A DNA stretch of 64,000 nt from positions 11,842,001 to 11,906,000 of the forward strand of contig JAPYXD010000704.1 of NCBI GenBank assembly GCA_030998225.1. The letters are read 5' to 3'. This stretch comes from Diplolepis rosae (lineage: Eukaryota; Arthropoda; Insecta; Hymenoptera; Diplolepididae). Below are positions 55,912 through 64,000 of this stretch, in pieces. The translations under genes were made by a program, and so were the position numbers. Within the stretch, counting starts at the first letter, position 1. Each line of letters starts with the position of its first letter. Under the pieces are notes generated by a model. It did no database searches and was not told where the DNA came from. It saw only the letters and a program-made list of their open reading frames with translations.

Positions 55912-56251
55912 GCAGAAAAAAAACTGTAGAATCAACAGATGTCATCTGCTGGAATAGGGACAGCAGATTTTTTTTGTAATATTTAACAGATTTTTCTGTT
56001 GGATTCACAGATTGTTTGTAAACTCAACAGATGAACCTGTAAAATCTACAGACATGTCTGTTAGAATTGCGGATTTCAAGAAAAATGAGAAATCCGTAAT
56101 TCTAACAGACATTTCTGTAGATTTTACAGGTTTATCTGTTGAGTTTACAAACAATCTGCAAATCCAACAGAAAAATCTGTAAATATTACAAAAAAATCTG
56201 CTGTCCCTATTCCAGCAGATGATATCTGTTGATTCTACAGTTTTTTTCTGC
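55912..56251. mobile_element. 340-bp near-perfect palindrome (CGCAGAAAAAAAACTGTAG)
   Basis: The two ~165-bp arms are complementary with few mismatches around a centre AAGAAAAATGA near 56081. Within each arm, ACAGAT/ATCTGT words recur (GAATCAACAGATGTCATCTG, ACAGATTTTTCTGT). Related ends occur at 9513-9816 and 63364-63618. Confidence 0.85.
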
Positions 56252-58550
56252 CTGTAGTATAATTATATAATCGAAAACTTTTAAAATAAGTTTTATGTAA
56301 ATTTCGTGTATATTTTTGCATGTAAATTTTGTGTAAACACGCGAAAGCAGACTGATATAAATTTGATATAAACCCGCATGAATTGACAAAGAATTGCAAA
56401 AGCAATAAAGAAAATGAAAATTTTTCAGTGTGAAAATTAATTTGAGTTTGAATAAATCCGTATAATGAACATGTTAAAGAATTATATAAATTAATTAGAA
56501 TGATTGTCAATTACAAAAAGAATTATTAATATAATTTAATTAATTCTACATGAAAAGTTGCATTGTTCCTTGATCTACAAAACTGTCGTAGAATTTTATT
56601 AAATTTGAAACTTCCCCAAACACTATTTTCGGCCGAAGGTTGGAAAACATGGTTAAGCGATTTTTCAATCGGAATGAATCCGAGGTCGGAATTATGCATC
56701 AAAGAAGATTCAATACCTTTTCGGATTGATTCTAAATGATTCAGAAACAGACTTTGGAATGGCTCGGAATGAAAATAATAAAATAAAAATTAAAAGAATT
56801 TGTAATTCAGTCACATGAATGTCATTAAAATAAATATTGAGAAATATATAATTTGCTCTCTAAATTTAAATCAGTAATTTTTCACTGATTCAGATTTAAC
56901 GAGTGTGGGATATTCATGTGTCTCGTAAAATTTTATGAATTCATATTTCAGGTGATAAATATTTTCAAAAATCATTGAAAAATTATCATTTTTTTTAGTT
57001 ATCACAAATGTAAAATTGTATCTGTTGTAAATGTAAAATAATCAACCAGAAAAATCAGGAATGCAGTTAGATTTGCAGTTTTTAGTTACAAAAATTGCTT
57101 TCGTCGGTCAAATTAAAAAAATGTATTTAAAAATTTTTAGTTCCTTAAGAAAATACTTTCTGAGTCTGAATTGATTAAAAAAAAATCCGACTACTAATTT
57201 GCTTCATTAAACTTACTTATTAGTGATAGAATTATAGTCAAATCTACTAAAGAAATTTGTTTAATTTGATTAATAATTGACACACAACTTAAATAAAGCA
57301 AGTTAGTGACCATATTTTAACCAATTTAGATATTGAGAAGTATTTAAATGTGGGAAGCTATTTTATAGATTTAAAACAATCAAATTTTCACTTCTTTTTA
57401 TTTCTTATAAATAGGTACGAATTTTCTTCAATAATTTACTCTCTTAATTTTAGCCAGTACCTTTTTCACTGATTTCATTTAGTGAGCCATTTCTAGCTAT
57501 CACATCTGTATATTAATTTATATTTAATGAGTAATCAGTCGTAATCAACTGATTGAATAGTAAGAAATAAGTTATTAAATTAAATTAGTAAAAAATTTAT
57601 TTATTAAAATTAGGAAAGTAAGACATACCAGGAAAAAAAATTCGATAAAATGGCTAATTTATCTGTTATCAGTTGCTTTTTTTACCTACTTCATCGAGTG
57701 ACTAATTTTGTATCATTAAATAAGTTATTTTCAGTTTTCTCAATTTATTTGACTCAATAAACTGATTAAGTAGCTGAAAATAATACAAGGAATAAAATAA
57801 GTAAAAAAATTAATCTAATACGTATTTTTCCAAAAGTTTTTCTTATTTAAGGGCATGGATTAACCAGGCCACGTGACCAAATTCCCGTAAAAGTTCATGT
57901 AAGATAACTTTTTCATTTTACAAAATATTTTTCTGAAAATCTAGAAAATACAACAGAAAACGATACATAACGTCTGTCAACTTCGTTCGATTGAAAATTT
58001 TTTACAGTTACCTGTAATTATCGATAAATTTTCTAATTTTTTTCAAAATTTTAACTAAAAAGAAGTTAACAGACGTGCTTTATTGTTTTTTGTTACATTT
58101 ATCAATTTTTCAGAAAAATGTTTTGTAAATTGAAAAAGTTATCTTACATGAACGAATTAATGTATAATTCAGGCACGTGGTTTAATTGATCCATGGTTTT
58201 AATTTATATAAAAAAATGTTAATTTTCTAAATTATACTATATACCAAAAAAAATCCGATGTATAGTTTTCTACAAAAATTCTAAATCTGATAAAGATTTG
58301 AAATTTACTAAAACTTTTGTTGAGTCATTAAAATAATATTGCTAGATTAAACAAACAATTGATTTTAACTATAAAACAAAATACTATGATTGAACCAACA
58401 AAAATTTTGTTGATTCAACCAAATTATTTTCTGGGTGCATAATGCCACCTTATAAACTTGTTATTTCCTTTTTCTTCTGAGTAAAATTAATTTCGCACTT
58501 GTGTCAAAGTTCTCGGGAAAAGCCAGTGCATTTCTAATAATTTTTAAGGG
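56252..58550. other. AT-rich sequence with small repeat relics
   Basis: A 49-bp family A remnant is listed separately. GGAATGAATCCGAGG-type words at 56630-56790 resemble 9280-9480. Around 57470-57770 are diverged ACTGATT words. No coding signal. Confidence 0.35.
56856..56904. mobile_element. 49-bp minimal family A copy
   Basis: CTCTCTAAATTTAAATCAG, a short centre, then CACTGATTCAGATTTAACGAG. Essentially only the two terminal repeats remain. Confidence 0.7.
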
Positions 58551-58810
58551 GAAACAATCGCCAATGGTAATGCCGATGAGGTAATGATCGGCGCGTGCCG
58601 ATCACGTGGCTTGATGCGTTCAAACATTGTAACGCGAAGTGCTCGCATTCAAACAAAATAAGCCTCACCTAATTGCAATGGCTGTTCCATTAGAGATTAA
58701 ACTTCAAAGAAGGTCCAGGGTACGAACGTTCGCTCGTTTAATTAATTCACGTTGTGTAATGAGCGATCGAGTTACCGATTTCGATTAAAACCCCTTAGAC
58801 AAGTAAATGT
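58550..58810. promoter_or_regulatory. Unique GC-richer island with E-box (candidate regulatory)
   Basis: It contains inverted GATCGGC/GCCGATC (58586-58592, 58597-58603), CACGTG at about 58604, a GTACGAACGTTCGCTCG stretch and a homeodomain-like TTAATTAATTC. Not shared with the repeats here; no ORF. Confidence 0.25.
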
Positions 58811-58931
58811 TACAAGTTTCTTACTAAACATTTTTTTCATAAAATTAACGGAGTCTAAACTTTCTTAACGATTTTTTTTTTCAATCCTCCTCATATTAGT
58901 TAGGTATAATATATTTAAATTGAAATAAGAA

Positions 58932-59203
58932 CTCTCTAAATCTGAATCAGTCAAAATCTACTGATTATCAGTGAAATTGGACTGATTTAAATAGCTAAAA
59001 AGAGGTTACTGTGAATCAGTCAAATTTCACTGAATACTTCAGTAAAAATTAACTGATTCAACAGTGAAACTTATTTTTCACTTATTCAATTAGTGAAAAT
59101 TGACTGATTTAGCAGTGAAAAATATGTTTTACGCGGATGAATCAGTGAAAAGGCGAATCACTGATTCAATCAGTAAAAATTTGACTGATTCAGATTTAGA
59201 GAG
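58932..59203. mobile_element. Family A MITE
   Basis: 272 bp, ends CTCTCTAAATCTGAATCAGTC and GATTCAGATTTAGAGAG: nearly perfect terminal repeats with typical inner words. The flanking TA is not preserved on the right. Confidence 0.85.
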
Positions 59204-60243
59204 AATATATTATGTATTTATTGATTGTAGTTAAGGAAAACTATTTTGGAATAAAACTCATGTCAAATAGTATAATGACGAAAATAAATATGGAAAAATT
59301 TGTGTGTATTTTGGGCAAAGCACGTTTTAATAAAATTATTAATGATGTCGTAAACTTGTAACTAATATTATTCGTGATGATCCAGGACTGCATTAGAGGA
59401 ATCACGTTCGAAATTCGTCACAAAAATAAATTGTTCAAAGACGTGACTAAGATTCTAGAATCGACCATAAAATTGCTAAATGCCACACCTATAAACGCAT
59501 TCGTGTCCCAACCCATTGTTTGATTCTTGATTTCCCGCAAATATTTATATGTTTACTTAATACATATCTATATTTGTTTTTCATTAGATCCAGGACCTTC
59601 CGTTTTTGGATAAATAATAATTATAAAAGTGCGACAAAACGAAAATGTTTGCAACGTTAGATACTGAGGGAAATTTTAACTAATACGCCGCAACTAATTT
59701 TTTTTTAGTAAAATTTACTAAAAATTTAATTAGATAAACGAAGATGGTGTGGTCAATTACACCAAATAATTACTATGTAGACGTGTACCAAAAGGGGATA
59801 ATTATTTTTTTCACGTATTTAAAATAATTATTTAGCGCTCCGTTTTGTTTGGATTTCGCACTTGGTCTTATATGCTTCGCATACATATAAGTTTATTTCT
59901 TGTAATTTGATACCGAAGCTCAAGCCAATTTTATAGTATTGTAGATATGAATCACATTTGCACAAAGTTACTAAATTTTGGAAATAAAAATAATGGAATT
60001 TTCGAATTTTAATCGTATTTTTTATAATTGAAATGAAAAATATACGTTTTATCAGAAACTATGTCAGACTAAATTTATAGATTTTATTGAAGAGAACAAT
60101 TTTGCAAATTTACGTTTTTTTCGTATTCCAGATATTATTGTTAAAAAACTGAATTTTGGATTTTCAATAAAAAAATTTTTAATTAAAAAGAAAATATACA
60201 TCTTATGAAAAAATGTTGCGGTTTAAACTTGTAAACCTTTATG
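59204..60243. other. AT-rich sequence, nothing recognised
   Basis: No repeat family or coding signal noticed. Confidence 0.35.
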
Positions 60244-60245
60244 TA

Positions 60246-60516
60246 CTCCCTCAATTCAAAACAGTGAAAAACCACTGTTTCTAATGTTATAAGTCTTCCA
60301 CATAGAATCAGTGAAATTTAACTGATATCACTAGAGAAACTCACTGCTTGACCAGCGAATTTCACTGCTGACCAGTATATTTGACAGGTTAACCAGTGCG
60401 TTTTTCTGGTGGAATCAGGTAAATTCCACTGATTTTTATGTAGAAGACTTATAACATTTGAAACAGTGGTTTTTCACTGTGAATCAGTGAGTTTTTACTG
60501 TTTCGGATTTAAAGAG
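60246..60516. mobile_element. Family A MITE, CTGGTC subfamily, TA duplication
   Basis: 271 bp; ends CTCCCTCAATTCAAAACAG and CGGATTTAAAGAG; TA at 60244-60245 and 60517-60518. Interior like 28574-28830. Confidence 0.8.
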
Positions 60517-60584
60517 TAGTAAACAATTTTGTATCATAACTTTTTTTACGTATTTCGTATAATTTAACTGAAAAATGGAATTTG

Positions 60585-60855
60585 CTCTCTGAATCTAGAC
60601 CAGTCAAATTTTCACAGATTAAATCAGTGATTTGCCTTTTCACTGATTCATCAGCGAACAAATATTTTCCACGGTTCAATCAGTTAATTTTCACTGATTC
60701 ATACGTAGAAAAATATTTTTCACTGTTAAATCAGTTAATTTTCACCGAAGTAATCAGTGAAATTTGACTGCTTCACAGTAACCTCTTTTTAGCTATTTGA
60801 ATCAGTCAAAGTTCACTGATAAAAAGTAGATTTTGACTGATTCAGATTCAGAGAG
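60585..60855. mobile_element. Family A MITE
   Basis: 271 bp; ends CTCTCTGAATCTAGACCAG and GATTCAGATTCAGAGAG. TA follows on the right. Typical interior with TTTTTAGCTATTTGAATCAG. Confidence 0.85.
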
Positions 60856-61114
60856 TAAATATTAACTTTTATCAAGTTTCAACATATTATAACTTTCTTA
60901 ATTTTAGTTTAATAGAAAAATGTTATTGAGATAATAAGTAGAGATTTATAAGAATTATCAGAAACCAGCATTGGAATTTTGGATTTTTTCATAAAGTTTT
61001 TTTCGAAATGAAAAAAAAAAATGAAAAAACATTTTTTTTTAGAGGTAAAAGAAAAAATTCGATAAATCACGATTTTTATGGGGTTTTATCACTAATGAAA
61101 AATAGAAATTATTA

Positions 61115-61235
61115 AATTTAAAGAATTTAAAACGTCCCTGTGGAAAAAGACGCTTCCAACTGTGCTGGGATTCGAGCTTGGGTCTTTCGACCGATAAGGT
61201 AGACAGTGGCAAAAATTTCGAACTCAAACACCTAA
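61115..61235 (-). mobile_element. Decayed SINE-like copy
   Basis: The minus strand keeps the B-box region (complement of GGGATTCGAGCTTGGG) and the tail (complement of CTGTGGAAAAAGACGCTTCC). The A box side is lost. Confidence 0.6.
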
Positions 61236-61409
61236 TTTAAAATATAAGTTATTATTAAAATTTTTTATTTTACTACGGGACAGATACTAATATGTAGAAC
61301 ATTGTATTAAATTTTGAGAAAGATCGATACATTTTTTTTTTAGTCAATTATGAGAAAAATAATATTTTAAAGAATTTGAAAATCTTTCTGTGGAAAAAAT
61401 GACGCTTTC

Positions 61410-61483
61410 GACTGCGCTGGGATTCGAGCCCAGGTCTTTCGATTGCCGGTCGACTGCTCTGACCACTGAGCTACACAGGCGTC
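61410..61483 (-). mobile_element. tRNA-like SINE head, minus strand
   Basis: Mirror copy of 61881-61954, with A and B boxes intact on the minus strand. Not counted as a tRNA gene for the same reasons. Confidence 0.75.
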
Positions 61484-61880
61484 CGACATCTCTTTCTCCA
61501 CAGGAAGATCTCCTTATATCGCCTAGTGGCTCAGCCTTGCGGCTGTAAAATGATTTCAAATTAATTAGTTGAGTTTGAAATTTTTGTCACTGCCTACATT
61601 ATCGGAGGATCACTAGTCGCGTGTCAGATAGGATACGTTGTCGACAGGTGTCCTTAAAATATTAAATTTATTTGCATTATTTGCGATATAAGAGTTTGAA
61701 ATTGTCTACGAGGACACCTGTCGACAACGTATCCTATCTGACACGCGACTAGTGATCCTCCGATAATGTAGGCAGTGACAAAAATTTCAAACTCAACTAA
61801 TTAATTTGAAATCATTTACAGCCGCAAGGCTGAGCCACTAGGCGATATAAGGAGATCTTCCTGTGGAGAAAGAGATGTCG

Positions 61881-61954
61881 GACGCCTGTGTAGCTCAGTG
61901 GTCAGAGCAGTCGACCGGCAATCGAAAGACCTGGGCTCGAATCCCAGCGCAGTC
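61881..61954 (+). mobile_element. tRNA-like SINE head with Pol III A and B boxes
   Basis: A box TAGCTCAGTGG (61891-61901), a paired D arm (GCTC..GAGC), a T arm CTGGG/CCCAG and B box GGCTCGAATCC (61934-61944). The anticodon arm is irregular (C at position 33) and the acceptor ends pair only in part. It therefore reads as a tRNA-derived SINE promoter, not a working tRNA. A tail with TTTTTTCCACAGAAAG follows. Other copies: 18478-18735, 61410-61483, 62842-62955. Confidence 0.8.
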
Positions 61955-61996
61955 GAAAGCGTCATTTTTTCCACAGAAAGATTTTCAAATTCTTTA

Positions 61997-62145
61997 AAAT
62001 ATTAAATTTATTTGCATTATTTGCGATATAAGAGTTTGAAATTGTCTACGAGGACACCTGTCGACAACGTATCCTATCTGACACGCGACTAGTGATCCTC
62101 CGATAATGTAGGCAGTGACAAAAATTTCAAACTCAACTAATTAAT
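61997..62145 (+). repeat. Direct repeat of the SINE body
   Basis: AAAATATTAAATTTATTTGC through CAACTCAACTAATTAA-type ending repeats 61656-61803 almost exactly. The arrangement is body, head, body. Confidence 0.85.
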
Positions 62146-62164
62146 ATGAGAAAAATTTTGAAAA

Positions 62165-62830
62165 AAACGTGTTTAAAGTTTTAAGTATGCAAATCTTCTA
62201 AAAATTTAGACTTACGTTTAATATGCGATTTCAGTTTAATCAAAAAATTTTATTGGGGCAATTATATAATTATATAATCATATAATTTTTTTTTATGATT
62301 AGTACTTTTATTTAGAAAAGTTTTGCAGATTTCTAAAAATTGCAGCTCCTTTATGTATTTTTAAACTATAAGTTTTGAGTTTTTTTCACATTTTTTGACT
62401 TTGAACAACTTTTTTGTTTTTCAACCAATTATCATGATTCTTTTTTTTATTTTGTTCCTTACAATGTGTAGCAACTTTTTGAATATGGGAAGCACTCTAG
62501 CTAGGAAAATAACTATAAGAAATTTTTTTTTTTATATTTTGGGATATTTTTTTTTATTTTATATTTTATTTGTAACTTTTTTTAGTCATGACACCTTATT
62601 ATAGTACACATTGTAAGGAACAAAATAAGAAAAGAATCATGACAATTGGTTCAAGAAGATAAAAAGTTATTTAAAGTCAAAAAAATACCCGAAAAACTCA
62701 AAATTTTTAGTTTAAAAATACATAAAGGTGCTGGAATTTCTAAAAAATCCTAAAACCTTTCTAAATAAAGGTACTAAACATTAAAAAAATTATATGAATG
62801 GTCTAAACTCATAAAATAAAAATATTAAAT
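62165..62830. repeat. Foldback related to the 14.5-16.5 kb inverted duplication
   Basis: GCAGCTCCTTTATGTATTTTT, CATTTTTTGACTTTGAACAAC and CCTTACAATGTGTAGC on the left half are mirrored on the right. They match words at 14700-14860. The + frame at 62395-62604 is low-complexity repeat sequence. Confidence 0.65.
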
Positions 62831-62841
62831 GCAATTATTAA

Positions 62842-62955
62842 AGAATTTGAAAAGCTTTCTGTGGAAAAAAAGACGCTTTCGACTGCGCTGGGATTCGAGC
62901 CCAGGTCTTTCGATTGCCGGGCTGTGACAAAAAATTTCAAACTCAACTAATTAAT
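62842..62955 (-). mobile_element. Shortened SINE-like copy
   Basis: The minus strand contains the tail, GCAGTCG, B box and CCGGCAATCG. It then jumps directly to the body end TTTGAAATTTTTTGTCAC, so the A-box half is deleted. Confidence 0.7.
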
Positions 62956-63095
62956 TAAAAACAATATTTTGGTTGAGTGAACTCGTTTGCTTGAGTGAAC
63001 CAAAGATTTTACTAAGATAGTTTTCTTAACATTGCATAATATTTTGTTGACGTTACAAACATTTTTAGTTGAAATGATCAAATAAACTTTCTATG

Positions 63096-63286
63096 CTCTC
63101 TAAATTTGAATCAGTCAAAATCTACTGATTATCAGTGAAATTTGACTGATTCAAATAGCTAAAAAGAGGTTACTGTAAATCAGTCAAATTTCACTGATTA
63201 TTTCAGTGAAAATTAACTGATTTAACAGTGAAAAGGCAAATCACTGATTCAATCAGTGACAATTTGACTGATTCAGATTTAGAGAG
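63096..63286. mobile_element. Family A MITE
   Basis: 191 bp; ends CTCTCTAAATTTGAATCAGTC and GATTCAGATTTAGAGAG with the usual interior, lacking one inner block relative to 58932-59203. It sits inside a TTGGTT word repeat. Confidence 0.85.
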
Positions 63287-63363
63287 TGGTTCAACCAACC
63301 AAAATTTTGATTTAACCAAATTTTTTGTTAATTTTTTAATTAATTTTTTGTTTTTGTTAAATT

Positions 63364-63618
63364 CACGCGCAGAAAAAAGATAAGTAAAATTTACAGGAAG
63401 TTTGGTACTTATTTTTACAGCCTGACTTTTTAGTAGATTTTACAAGAAGTTTAGTACAATCAATAGATTTTCTGTGCGCTTCACCTATCTTACAGTAAAA
63501 TCTACAGAACTCGGATTTTTTGTTGTTTGTAGATTTTACTGGACGTTACATAAAACATACCGAACGTCTGTTGATTGAATTGAACTTCTTGTAAAATCTA
63601 CTAAAAAATCAAGTTGTC
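63364..63618. mobile_element. Truncated CACGCGCAGAAAA palindromic MITE
   Basis: It starts CACGCGCAGAAAAAAGATAAG and follows 9513-9816 through the GTAAAATTTACAGGAAGTTT words. The right end stops before the terminal repeat. Confidence 0.7.
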
Positions 63619-64000
63619 AAATAAAATATAAAAATTCCTAATGTCAATGAAGTATGAAACTCGCAATGAAAATTTGTTACATTTACTGAGTCCATAAGTT
63701 AATATAGTACACTATGAAATTTCTCTAAATTTAACAGATATTTCAATACAATTCACCGGTTTTTATAAACATAACAGATTTATCGGAAAATATTACCCTT
63801 TAAATTTACACAATAAGTTTGTTAAAAAACAGTTACTATTGTTACTATTTTAACTTATTTTATATTTTAACTTCGAAAGGTAATTATAAAAACAAGACTA
63901 ATGATTCGTTAAAAAGATTTTGTTATTTTATTATAGATTTGGGAAGAGTGATATTGCATTTTCGAATTTTCATTTATTGTTTTAATAAACAGAAGGCGAT
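63619..64000. other. AT-rich end of window, nothing recognised
   Basis: No genes or clear repeats were seen. Confidence 0.35.

Larger units (their letters stand above)
61361..62003. repeat. Inverted SINE pair: ~293-bp arms, 56-bp spacer
   Basis: The arm 61361-61654 is the reverse complement of 61711-62003 with almost no differences visible. Each arm contains a complete SINE-like unit with tRNA-like head. The transcript would fold into a ~290-bp hairpin. The spacer plus the first part of the right arm (61656-61803) is repeated directly at 61997-62145. Confidence 0.9.

Noticed and set aside
61881..61954. A functional tRNA gene
   Set aside because: A and B boxes are good, but the anticodon arm lacks T33 and the acceptor stem pairs poorly. 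The same unit recurs as truncated copies, which marks it as a SINE.
1..64000. Endogenous viral or LTR retroelement coding sequence
   Set aside because: No reverse transcriptase, integrase, capsid or envelope-like frame was recognised on either strand.

Overview
The window is AT-rich eukaryotic DNA from an animal, most likely an arthropod and probably an insect. The evidence is a spliced Hey-type gene with GT..AG introns, Tc1/mariner and hAT-type elements, tRNA-derived SINE-like copies with Pol III A and B boxes, and a very high load of short palindromic transposons (MITEs). The order or species cannot be fixed from sequence alone. No bacterial operons, rRNA genes, functional tRNA genes or CRISPR arrays are seen.

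The one clearly recognisable gene is Hey (hairy/enhancer-of-split related with YRPW motif), a bHLH-Orange transcriptional repressor on the + strand. It has three coding exons (5391-5992, 10871-11085, 23886-24286), and all splice phases join in frame to a 405-codon protein. Intron 1 (4.9 kb) and intron 2 (12.8 kb) are mostly transposons, but hold a few GC-richer unique islands (12.35-12.7, 14.15-14.5, 17.15-17.8 and 21.1-21.46 kb). Two of these islands and the 5' flank carry Su(H)/CSL consensus sites, which would fit Notch control of Hey. This is my inference.

The only other credible coding segment is an orphan terminal exon on the minus strand (32648-32956), beginning at a clear splice acceptor and ending at a stop. 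I do not recognise its product. Its upstream exons are not found; they may lie further right in the window or beyond it.

Almost everything else is repeats, many nested. (a) A TA-flanked MITE family with CTCTCTAAATC ends, about 19 copies, built inside from the word CAGTGAAA/TTTCACTG. (b) A TTAA-ended foldback family of about 670 bp, six copies, and a related family. (c) CCGCACTAGTGCGG, CCCGTGCAGAAAT and other palindromic families. (d) A ~263-bp tandem array at 35.2-37.8 kb. (e) A ~150-bp tandem array at 2.2-3.9 kb interrupted by two MITEs. (f) A dead mariner at 48.08-49.74 kb split by another transposon. (g) A nested set at 52.55-55.33 kb in which a THAP/SAP-encoding transposon remnant sits inside a transposase-like ORF of an outer element. 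(h) A ~290-bp-arm inverted SINE pair at 61.36-62.0 kb. Three hammerhead-ribozyme-like cores are also visible.
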